A program made the translations under genes and the position numbers. Below the pieces are notes generated by a model. That model was not told the origin of the DNA. It did not search any database and worked only from the letters and a program-made list of their open reading frames with translations. Shown in pieces: positions 1-7,872 of a stretch of 64,000 bases of DNA; position 1 is the stretch's first letter; each line of letters opens with the position of its first letter. The DNA is from Oceanobacillus limi (lineage in GTDB: Bacteria > Bacillota > Bacilli > Bacillales > Amphibacillaceae), in NCBI RefSeq assembly GCF_900111445.1, contig NZ_FOHE01000004.1:124001-188000 (forward strand). The letters run 5' to 3'.

Positions 1-998
1 CTTTCACGTTCCATTAACTCATGATCTACACATACTAGCTTTTCCTCTTCTTTATTTTCCATAAGCTGTTGAAGTAATAAAGCAGATTGTTTTCCCATCT
101 CAAAAAAATCTTGCTTGATGGTAGTCAATCTTGGTTGTGTGAAATCACTTAAGAGTAGATCATCAAACCCGGTAACGGAGATGTCCTCTGGAACGCGTAA
201 GCCCTTATCCTTTATTGCTTTCATAACACCATATGCCATCAAATCACTAATACAAATGAATGCCGAAGGACGTTTTACCTCTAAATATTTCTTAGCCAAG
301 GTATATGCTCTTTCTTCAGAGAAATTTGCATAAAGAATATTTTCTTCTCGAAGCTCCAAGCCGAAATCTCCAAATGCTCGTTCAATTCCTTTTAATCGCT
401 CCGAGTTAACATAGGTTTCTTTCGTTCCTGCAATGACAGCGATATCCCTGTGTCCGTGATTTAATACATATGTCGCCACTTTTTTACTTGCTCCAAAGTT
501 ATCACTCGTAACACTACCAATTAAACGACTACTATTTTTTGAAACGACATCAACCATCACACAAGGTATATTGGTATCCATAAGCTCATTAAAATAACGG
601 TCATCCGTACGAATTCCTTGTAAAATAATTCCTCCTATTTTTCGATCCCGACAAAACTGAGCATAACTTTTTTGTTCTTGTTTCATAGAATCAATTAAAA
701 AAATCGAGAGCTCATAATCATTTTCCTGTACACCAGTATAAACTCCTTTAAGTACTTCAAATGAAACCGTATCCTTCGTATTTTGAGTGAAGATACCTGA
801 AGCAATTAATCCAATTGTTTTTTGTCTTTTAGAGGATAGATTTTTAGCAACAATATTTGGCGTGTAGTTTAGTTCTTTTGCAATTTCAAAAATCCGTTGT
901 CGAGTTTTCTCATTGATGTCTGGGTAATTATTAAACGCCCTCGATACAACGCTATTGGAAACACCTGCTTTTTTCGCAACATCTTTTATCGTTGCCAT
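1..998 (-). CDS. LacI/GalR-family repressor of the disaccharide phosphorylase operon (C-terminus cut by window edge)
   Basis: A LacI-type transcription repressor: an N-terminal helix-turn-helix binds operators and a periplasmic-binding-protein-like domain senses a sugar. The protein starts MATIKDVAKKAGVSNSVVSR, the classic LacI headpiece, and the hinge region follows near residues 50-60. About 332 codons are present and no stop is reached, so only a few C-terminal residues should be missing, since the family is usually 330-340 residues. It is the last visible gene of the leftward operon, after the YesL-like gene. It probably binds the AAAACGTTTT palindromes upstream of the phosphorylase gene (7480-7561), but CcpA could use the same sites. 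The inducing sugar is not visible from sequence. Confidence 0.93.
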   Translation of the reverse strand, partial: MATIKDVAKKAGVSNSVVSRAFNNYPDINEKTRQRIFEIAKELNYTPNIVAKNLSSKRQKTIGLIASGIFTQNTKDTVSFEVLKGVYTGVQENDYELSIFLIDSMKQEQKSYAQFCRDRKIGGIILQGIRTDDRYFNELMDTNIPCVMVDVVSKNSSRLIGSVTSDNFGASKKVATYVLNHGHRDIAVIAGTKETYVNSERLKGIERAFGDFGLELREENILYANFSEERAYTLAKKYLEVKRPSAFICISDLMAYGVMKAIKDKGLRVPEDISVTGFDDLLLSDFTQPRLTTIKQDFFEMGKQSALLLQQLMENKEEEKLVCVDHELMERE

Positions 999-1052
999 TT
1001 TCACATCACTTCCTGTAAATTTAATTACATCTTTCTAATCATCCATATAATT

Positions 1053-1751
1053 CTAGCGTTTTGTCACCTTCATCGCTCTCGCTTCCATTTTTAACGTGAA
1101 TCGATAAAAGGCATAAAAAGTCAAGAAGGCAGTAACAGATAATGAGAAAAACGGAAATAAGAACCAAATTCTCATGCTCATGTAAATGACAGATGCATGA
1201 ATAATTATAATGGATATAAATAATAATGGATTACCTACAGTAATTAAAAAGGCATTTCTAAAAAGTTCTTTTTTCGTCATATGGTAGTGTACACTTAAAC
1301 AAATGAAATTGGTCATAAATACAAACAATCCTACGCCAATGATTAACATGATAAAGCCAAGAAAATTGTTCTGTTGATAGAAATAGTAAAAATCTACCGC
1401 CCAGATAATCCATAAGCCTGTTACTAGTAGACCGGATTGAAAACTTGTTTTATAATTTTCCTTTCCATATGTCCAAAAAGCACCTAACAATGACACTTTC
1501 TCTTTGTTGATAATCCAATCGCGAACTGTAGCATACGCTGCTGCTAAACTTGGGAAAAACAAAATTGGGAATAAGATTGCGATCGGAATAGCTAATATAA
1601 CATTTGCTAGATTAGATGGTGTTAAGAACATCACGAAAACGATAATAAAGATTGGAAGGTTACTTATTATCCAAAGGATATTTACAACCGTAAAACGCAT
1701 TATCCATTCGGCTAGAGAAAATAATCCCCCCATAAATCCTGAATAATTCAT
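1053..1751 (-). CDS. YesL-like DUF624 membrane protein
   Basis: A polytopic membrane protein of 232 residues from the DUF624/YesL family. These are found beside carbohydrate ABC transporters in Bacilli, and their biochemical role is unknown. Roughly five hydrophobic segments are visible. I start it at ATG 1751 (MNYSGFMGGLFSLAEW), where an AGGAGGG lies at ideal distance, and not at the in-frame ATG 15 codons upstream, which has no ribosome binding site. It sits between the second permease and the lacI-type gene, so it belongs to the sugar operon. Membership of the family is clear; an accessory role in sugar uptake is inferred from context. Confidence 0.88.
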   Translation of the reverse strand: MNYSGFMGGLFSLAEWIMRFTVVNILWIISNLPIFIIVFVMFLTPSNLANVILAIPIAILFPILFFPSLAAAYATVRDWIINKEKVSLLGAFWTYGKENYKTSFQSGLLVTGLWIIWAVDFYYFYQQNNFLGFIMLIIGVGLFVFMTNFICLSVHYHMTKKELFRNAFLITVGNPLLFISIIIIHASVIYMSMRIWFLFPFFSLSVTAFLTFYAFYRFTLKMEARAMKVTKR

Positions 1752-1861
1752 TCCATTTCCCTCCTGGATTGAATGGAATAGATAGAAAAAACACATTCGG
1801 CATCCTTTTTGGATTATATTCTTGTACTTCTTGGATGCCGATTATTCTTCAATTAGTCAAT

Positions 1862-2701
1862 TTACTTAACTGCTCCCTCACCAATCCCTTTAATAATATG
1901 CTTTTGAGCAAAAATATAAAAGATCACAACCGGAATAACCGTTAACGTTAATCCAGCCATCGCTAAGTTCCATTGGATGGTAAACTCACCAAAGAAATAG
2001 AAAGTAGACAATGGAATGGTACGTAAGGATGTATCCGTTAACGTTAAAGATGGTAATAAGAAGTCATTCCAAATTTGAATAACATTTAAGATGATAACTG
2101 TTACTGTAATTGGTTTTAACATTGGAAATACGATTCTCCAAAATAATCCGAACTTCGTACAACCATCTATTGTCGCTGCTTCCTCCAATGAAATTGGGAC
2201 AGTTGAACGAACAAAACCGTGATAAAGGAAAACAGCCATCCCTGCATTAAAACCTACATGCATGTAGATTAAACCGCCACGTGTATTTAACATTTCAACA
2301 GGTAATACACCTGAAAGTGTATCCATAAATTGAATGAGTGGCATCATCAAGGTTTGGAAAGGAATAAGCATTGTTGCTATAAATGTCATAAAAATAATTT
2401 TACTCAAGACATTATCCGTTCTAGCCAACATCCAGGCTGTCATTGAAGATAGAATAACAATGAATATGACAGAGGTTATCGTAATAAATAGAGAATTTCC
2501 AAGTGCTGTCATGAAGTTCATTTTATCCATTGCATCCAAATAATACTGTAGACTAAATTCAGATGGAAGAGCAATCACATTTTCATATAACTCTTGGCGA
2601 TTTTTAAACGAGTTGACAACCATGATATAAACGGGAGATAAGAAGACCAATGCGCCTAATAAGAGTAATAGTTCTCTTATTAATTTACTGGATTTTTTCA
2701 T
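1862..2701 (-). CDS. Carbohydrate ABC transporter permease, MalG type
   Basis: Inner-membrane permease of a CUT1 sugar ABC importer, 279 residues with six predicted helices. The EAA loop that docks the ATPase is visible as EEAATIDGCTKFGLFWRIV around residues 177-195. The C-terminus (KHIIKGIGEGAVK) is typical of MalG/MsmG/LacG subunits. Its ATG overlaps the TAA of the preceding permease (TAATG), so the two are translationally coupled. Together with the binding lipoprotein it should import the disaccharide that the phosphorylase cleaves. No ATPase gene is present in the operon visible here. Confidence 0.95.
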   Translation of the reverse strand: MKKSSKLIRELLLLLGALVFLSPVYIMVVNSFKNRQELYENVIALPSEFSLQYYLDAMDKMNFMTALGNSLFITITSVIFIVILSSMTAWMLARTDNVLSKIIFMTFIATMLIPFQTLMMPLIQFMDTLSGVLPVEMLNTRGGLIYMHVGFNAGMAVFLYHGFVRSTVPISLEEAATIDGCTKFGLFWRIVFPMLKPITVTVIILNVIQIWNDFLLPSLTLTDTSLRTIPLSTFYFFGEFTIQWNLAMAGLTLTVIPVVIFYIFAQKHIIKGIGEGAVK

Positions 2702-3576
2702 TACATCTCAACCTCCCTTTTCTTCGTAATATAAACTTGTGTTAATGTTACCGCTGCAACAATTACGAAAAAGATAACCGCTTTTGCTTGACCAAAGCCA
2801 TAGTTTCCATAACCGAATATCTCATTATAAATGTGTAATGCGAATAATTCCGTCGAGTTAACTGGTCCTCCACCTGTTAAGGATAAGTTTACGTCATAGA
2901 TTTTAAAAGCAAACGATAATGTTAAGAACAAGCAGATTGTAAATGATGGCATTAGTAGTGGTAAAATAATTTTTCGTAGTCTCTGCCAATAGCTTGCTCC
3001 ATCGATCATAGATGCTTCAATAACGTCATTGGAAATTCCTTGTATACCCGCAATATAAATAATCATCATATATCCTGCCATTTGCCATGTAAATACGAAT
3101 ACAAGTGCATATAGGGAATAATCCGGATTTAATAACCAGTTGAAGAAGACACTTTCAAAGCCTGTTGCTTCTCCGATGATTTTAAATGCATCTGTAAATA
3201 TAAATTGCCATATATAACCAAGAATTAGTCCACCAATTAAGTTTGGCATAAATAACATAGCCCTTGCTGCGTTAACTGTTTTCAATGCAGATGTTACGAG
3301 CAGTGCAAAAGTAACACCAAGAATATTAACCGTTATAAGAGCTAATATTGTGAACTTTACCGTTATCCAAGCAGAGTCCATAAAACGGGTATCACTGAAT
3401 AATTGCAAATAGTTGTCTAGCCCTACAAATACCATTGGGTTTGCCCCAATACCATCCCAGTCGAAAAAGGAATAATAGATTCCCATTAAGAATGGAATAA
3501 TTACTACCGTAACAAAGATTAATAAAAGTGGGATAGTGAATAACGCAAACCAACCTTTGGTCATTCTATTTGTCAC
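2701..3576 (-). CDS. Carbohydrate ABC transporter permease, MalF type
   Basis: First permease of the CUT1 importer, 291 residues, six hydrophobic segments, with the EAA-like motif EASMIDGASYWQRLRKIILP about two thirds along the protein. The start is GTG at 3576, five bases after AAGGGG; the ATG four codons later has no such spacing. It lacks the long N-terminal extension of enterobacterial MalF, as is usual for Gram-positive MsmF/LacF proteins. It lies about 190 bp downstream of the binding-protein gene. That gap contains a short inverted repeat (around 3622-3633) that might lower transcription into the permeases. Partner: the MalG-type gene that overlaps its stop codon. Confidence 0.95.
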   Translation of the reverse strand: MTNRMTKGWFALFTIPLLLIFVTVVIIPFLMGIYYSFFDWDGIGANPMVFVGLDNYLQLFSDTRFMDSAWITVKFTILALITVNILGVTFALLVTSALKTVNAARAMLFMPNLIGGLILGYIWQFIFTDAFKIIGEATGFESVFFNWLLNPDYSLYALVFVFTWQMAGYMMIIYIAGIQGISNDVIEASMIDGASYWQRLRKIILPLLMPSFTICLFLTLSFAFKIYDVNLSLTGGGPVNSTELFALHIYNEIFGYGNYGFGQAKAVIFFVIVAAVTLTQVYITKKREVEM

Positions 3577-3769
3577 GTCAACCCCTTCTTTCCAATTTAA
3601 TAATTTGATCGTTTTTCTCTAGAAGGTTATAACCTATTACTACTAGAAGAAAGATCGTTCTATAAAAGATTTATGAAAAAGTGATAGGAAGATAATCTTT
3701 TGAGATAATACATCATTGGTTGATCATTCATCTCTGATTTATCTCCCTATCTTGTCTCTAATTCTCTAC

Positions 3770-5023
3770 TTATTTAGTTGCGTTTTGCCAAGCCGTATCT
3801 AAGCTGTCAATGAAATCATCACCAGATACATCCTCTGATAAGAAGAAGTTCTCTGTAGCTGGTACAAAGTCATTCACAATTACATTTGCTGGATAGTAGT
3901 TATGTGACCATGGAATTGTTTCCCCACTATTCGTCGCATCCAACACCGCTTGTGATAATGGATCTAAGTCATTTGCTTCAATATTTGTGAAGGCAGGTAC
4001 CGCACCGAATTCTTCGACAATGTAGCGCATACCAGTTTCACTCGTGTGCATCCAGTTTAAGAAGTCTGCTGCAGCTTGAACTTCTGCATCATCTTTCTCT
4101 CCGTTAATTCCCCAGTTACTTCCTACACCAACCTCTAACTTATCATTATCTAATAATGGAAGTGGCGCCATACCAATTTCAAAGTCTAAATCATAATCTT
4201 CAAACATACCATATGCCCAGTTCCCTTGATGGATCATCGCTGTTTTACCAGTAGCAAAATCTCCAACCTGCTCATCATACGTAATGTCTAATGGGTTTGG
4301 AATGTTTGCACGTAGATCTTCCATTAACTGACCAAATGCTTGGAACTCTTCTGTATCAGCCATTGTTACATCACCATTGTTTAATTGTTGAATATATTCA
4401 TAGTTGTCATCCTGTAGTGAGAAAGGATAATTACTTAAGTGCCCGATTAAGAAATATGCTTCTTGTGCTAGACTAAGACCATCTACATCTGTTCCATTGA
4501 ATTCTTCTAATGTATTAATGAAAGATTCATAGTCAGCAATATCTTCTTCACTAACTAAATCTTTATTATAAACTAATCCAAAACCTTCAACACCATATGG
4601 TACACCAACAACTTTTCCATCATACTCTAATGCCATATCAGGAGCAATATGCTCAACAAACGGTTCATTACTCATATCATATAAATAAGAATCTAATTTC
4701 TCTGCTTCTGTTATATGACGAACACTGAAAATCGATGGTCCCTGATTACTGTTTAAACGAATCTGTAATTGCTGGAAGTAGTCATCGCCGGTTGTTCCCC
4801 ACACCTCTACTTCAACACCTGTTTCTTCTTCATATTCAGCCGCCAATTCTTCTAGTTGCTCTGAGATTTCTACTTTACTTTGGAAAATGGTAATTTTTTC
4901 TCCTGAAGATGCTTCAGACCCTTCTGAGTTCTCGTTCCCTTCATTATCTTCTCCACCACATGCTGCTAATACGAGCACAACCGTGATTGCTACTAAAAAT
5001 AAAAGACTTTTACGGAATTTCAT
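3770..5023 (-). CDS. Sugar ABC transporter substrate-binding lipoprotein
   Basis: Extracellular solute-binding protein of family 1 (MalE-like), 417 residues. A lipoprotein signal peptide is plain: a charged start, a hydrophobic stretch and the lipobox LAAC with the modified cysteine near residue 22, then an acidic Gly/Ser/Glu-rich linker that tethers the protein to the membrane. The body carries the usual binding-protein pattern, including the GVGSNWGINGEKDD segment. A GGGGAGG ribosome binding site precedes the ATG. It lies between the GH65 phosphorylase and the two permeases, which suggests an alpha-linked glucobiose or related oligosaccharide as ligand. The exact sugar cannot be read from sequence. 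Confidence 0.95.
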   Translation of the reverse strand: MKFRKSLLFLVAITVVLVLAACGGEDNEGNENSEGSEASSGEKITIFQSKVEISEQLEELAAEYEEETGVEVEVWGTTGDDYFQQLQIRLNSNQGPSIFSVRHITEAEKLDSYLYDMSNEPFVEHIAPDMALEYDGKVVGVPYGVEGFGLVYNKDLVSEEDIADYESFINTLEEFNGTDVDGLSLAQEAYFLIGHLSNYPFSLQDDNYEYIQQLNNGDVTMADTEEFQAFGQLMEDLRANIPNPLDITYDEQVGDFATGKTAMIHQGNWAYGMFEDYDLDFEIGMAPLPLLDNDKLEVGVGSNWGINGEKDDAEVQAAADFLNWMHTSETGMRYIVEEFGAVPAFTNIEANDLDPLSQAVLDATNSGETIPWSHNYYPANVIVNDFVPATENFFLSEDVSGDDFIDSLDTAWQNATK

Positions 5024-5102
5024 TTGAAATCCTCCCCTTAATAATAATTTTTTTATTTAAGGATGATTAAATCACCCAGTAAATAACGCTAGTTAATGTT
5101 TA

Positions 5103-7466
5103 CTAAATTGGTACTTCCAAATAATCTGTACAACTGTATGCTTTACCAAAGGTTTCAAAACTAATCGGTTCCTTATTCTCAGCTTTTACAGTTAATAATG
5201 ACTGCGTAATGAGCAAGGTTATTGGTTGCCCTTTCCAATTAATTGTGAATTTCATTTCATCCCAATGCTTCGGCAATGACGGGTTAATACGAAGCTTTTC
5301 CCCGTCTAAACGTAGCCCGGCAAAACCAAATATCGCTGATGACCAAATACCACCAATAGATGCCGCATGTACACCTTCATCTGAAGACTGCATGTTTGGT
5401 CCAAGATCAATTTCTGTAGCTTCTTTAAATAAGGCGTATGCTAGATCTGCTTTTTCAATATCGTTTGCTAAAATTGCGTGCGTTGCTAGACTTAAGGATG
5501 AGTCATGTAATGTTCTTGGTTCATAAAAATCGAAGTTTGCATGTTTAAGCTCACGTGTTAAACGAAAATCTTCTTTTAAGAAAGTTTGTTCTAGTAAGTA
5601 GAGTAAGACTAATACGTCTGCTTGTTTGGTTACTTGGATCTCATTAATTTGCTCCGGGTTATAATCCCTATATATACCTCTTACCTGCTCTTGATTTTTA
5701 TATTTAGATAAGTCTATCTCTTTCAAGCTTAAATACGTATCATCTTGTGGAATAACAAGGTCTTCCTTACGTGGCTTTGGTATATAAAGGTTATCAGCCT
5801 TCCTTTGCCAATCATGGTAAGGCTCTTTTAAATTCAATCGCTCGTTTAAACGATAGAGTAGGTCAGGGTTATTATCTTTTAACAATTCATAGTAACGTCC
5901 TGCTAGTCGTAAATTGAAGTAAGCCATATAATTTGTATATGCGTTATTATTAACATGCTCTTTATACTCATCTGGCCCAATCACATTGTTAATATGATAT
6001 TCCCTTCTTTTCTCATCCCATTCCAATCGGCTAGCCCAGAAATTTGCAGTATCAAATATCATTTCGTAACCATATCGTTCCATAAACGCGTGATCACCTG
6101 TAACAAGATAATATTGAAAAACGGCAAAGGCAATATCCGAGGTAATATGCTGTTCAATTAAACCAGACCAGATTTTTGTTTGCTCTCCTGTTACGATATC
6201 AATATCCCCAAATAACGGAGTAACTTCACCATCTGTTGGCCAAGCGGCTTCCCATGGGTACATCGCTCCACTGTATCCATTCTCCTTGGCTTTTCTTCTA
6301 GCACCAATTAGACCATGATAACGATAGGTTAATAGTGATTTCGCAACTTTCGGGTTAGCATACGTGAAGAATGGTAGAATGAAAATTTCCGTATCCCAAA
6401 AGGAATGACCTTTATACCCTTCTCCGCTTAGGGCTTTTGCACCAATTCCCATTCGATCATCATGTGCTGGCGTCATTACCGTAAGATGGTAAATCGCAAA
6501 TCGTAATGCAAGTAAATCATAGGAATACTCACTTTTGACATCTAGGTTATATACGTCCCAGACTTTTCGTTTCCAGGCATGCTGATGATCTTCAAACAAT
6601 TTATCGTAACCCTTTTCAGAAATCGCTTTCAATTGATTCAATGAATAATCACGTAACGCTTCTAGTTGATCGCTAGATTCTTCCAATACGTTATCACGAC
6701 TTGTATATATTGTTGTCAGCTTTTCAACTTGCAATTTTTCCTTCGGCTCAAGTTGGATATCATATGTGAGCCAAACACTACGCCGTGCCATGTCCATTCT
6801 TGGCTCTATATTGTTAGTCTCTTTTCCGTTTTTAGAGATGCGATGCATTGTATTGATTGCTATATCTACATTTGATTCAGAAGTAGTTTGTGTGAGTGAT
6901 AGAAACTGTCTATCAAAAACTCTACGCTCACCTTCAAGGAAATGTTGTGAGCCTGAATTACTTAATTGAGCATTAATTCCTGAATCAAACGATAAATCAA
7001 CCGTGTCAGTTAAACTCTCTACCTCCATCTTCATACCAATCAGGTGTAGATTATCTAAAGATACAAATCGTTTAAACTGGAACCGCAATTCCTTCCCCTT
7101 TGGAGATGTCCAATTTATATTACGGGTTAATTCTGCTGTCTTTAAATTTAGTTGACGGATGTATTCATTTGTTTTTCCTAGCTCAAGACTAAAGCGTTCT
7201 CCATCAACACGTATGTCAATTCTTGTACTGTCAGCTATATTCGGTAGCTCCGTAACTTCATTCGGAAAGGCTTTGTTAAAGGTACCATTTACAAATAAAT
7301 TCCTAGTTTCTTGTAAGTAAGGTTCTTCAGTCGCTGATCTCAGTCCCATGTATCCGTTCCCAAGATACATGATTGATTCACCTTTACCTAATAAATCAGG
7401 GGAAAACTTAGTTTCTGCAACAATCCAATCTTTAAAGTTCCCTTCCCCTAACGAATATTCCATCAT
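5103..7466 (-). CDS. Glycoside hydrolase family 65 disaccharide phosphorylase (maltose/kojibiose/nigerose type)
   Basis: Inverting GH65 phosphorylase, 787 residues, expected to split an alpha-linked glucose disaccharide with phosphate into beta-glucose 1-phosphate and glucose in the cytoplasm. Three family regions are recognisable: an N-terminal beta-sandwich (about 1-270), a helical linker with the (alpha/alpha)6 barrel (about 300-700), and a C-terminal beta domain. The barrel carries GHSFWDTEIF (about 353-362), and GPDEYKEHVNNNAYTN places the general-acid Glu at about residue 500. Length fits the family (about 750-790). Specificity among maltose, kojibiose, nigerose or trehalose cannot be settled by eye. 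It is the first gene of the operon, with GGAAG seven bases before ATGATG. No beta-phosphoglucomutase is seen in the window; it may lie beyond position 1. Confidence 0.94.
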   Translation of the reverse strand: MMEYSLGEGNFKDWIVAETKFSPDLLGKGESIMYLGNGYMGLRSATEEPYLQETRNLFVNGTFNKAFPNEVTELPNIADSTRIDIRVDGERFSLELGKTNEYIRQLNLKTAELTRNINWTSPKGKELRFQFKRFVSLDNLHLIGMKMEVESLTDTVDLSFDSGINAQLSNSGSQHFLEGERRVFDRQFLSLTQTTSESNVDIAINTMHRISKNGKETNNIEPRMDMARRSVWLTYDIQLEPKEKLQVEKLTTIYTSRDNVLEESSDQLEALRDYSLNQLKAISEKGYDKLFEDHQHAWKRKVWDVYNLDVKSEYSYDLLALRFAIYHLTVMTPAHDDRMGIGAKALSGEGYKGHSFWDTEIFILPFFTYANPKVAKSLLTYRYHGLIGARRKAKENGYSGAMYPWEAAWPTDGEVTPLFGDIDIVTGEQTKIWSGLIEQHITSDIAFAVFQYYLVTGDHAFMERYGYEMIFDTANFWASRLEWDEKRREYHINNVIGPDEYKEHVNNNAYTNYMAYFNLRLAGRYYELLKDNNPDLLYRLNERLNLKEPYHDWQRKADNLYIPKPRKEDLVIPQDDTYLSLKEIDLSKYKNQEQVRGIYRDYNPEQINEIQVTKQADVLVLLYLLEQTFLKEDFRLTRELKHANFDFYEPRTLHDSSLSLATHAILANDIEKADLAYALFKEATEIDLGPNMQSSDEGVHAASIGGIWSSAIFGFAGLRLDGEKLRINPSLPKHWDEMKFTINWKGQPITLLITQSLLTVKAENKEPISFETFGKAYSCTDYLEVPI

Positions 7467-7479
7467 ATGGATACTTCCT

Positions 7480-7561
7480 TTCGAAAACGTTTTCGAATTT
7501 GTTCTTTAAAAATACTAAAACGTTTTAGTAATCTACTAAAAAAAATATGAAAACGTTTTAG
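7480..7561 (-). promoter_or_regulatory. Triple LacI-family operator / cre-like array upstream of the phosphorylase operon
   Basis: Two perfect 18-bp palindromes, at 7480-7497 (TTCGAAAACGTTTTCGAA) and 7513-7530 (TACTAAAACGTTTTAGTA), are followed by a third, less symmetric site around 7548-7561 with the same AAAACGTTTT core. The central CG pairs fall at 7488/7489, 7521/7522 and 7554/7555, exactly 33 bp apart each time. This is the symmetry bound by LacI/GalR repressors and also resembles the catabolite-responsive element read by CcpA. The first site is only about 14 bp upstream of the GH65 start codon, so a bound repressor would block the transcript's leader. Which regulator uses which site is inferred, not shown. 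Confidence 0.85.
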
Positions 7562-7833
7562 TTTTTCTTGAAAAAAATATGAATCTCCAAAAGTCTTATA
7601 TTGGAAGTATAAATCCACCATTTAAAAAAGTCAATAATCGATGATGAAATTGTCACTAGGAAATTATACCCAAGCACCGATAAAACTATTCATGTCTAAA
7701 TACAATTTAGCATTCCATTATTCGGCCTCATTTCTATATACTATGAAACAAATAACCATATTATAATTAAGGTAAACAGATTTTTTAGATGGAGACTGAA
7801 AAATTTTAATTAATAAAGGGATTCGATCAAGGT
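7562..7833. other. Intergenic region between divergent operons
   Basis: AT-rich spacer between the leftward phosphorylase operon and the rightward peptidase gene. It should hold both promoters. I cannot pick a canonical -35/-10 pair with confidence on either strand, and I see no reading frame with a ribosome binding site in it. Confidence 0.5.
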
Positions 7834-7872
7834 TTGGCGAATTTTTATACTACACAGAAAAGGAGGGATACC

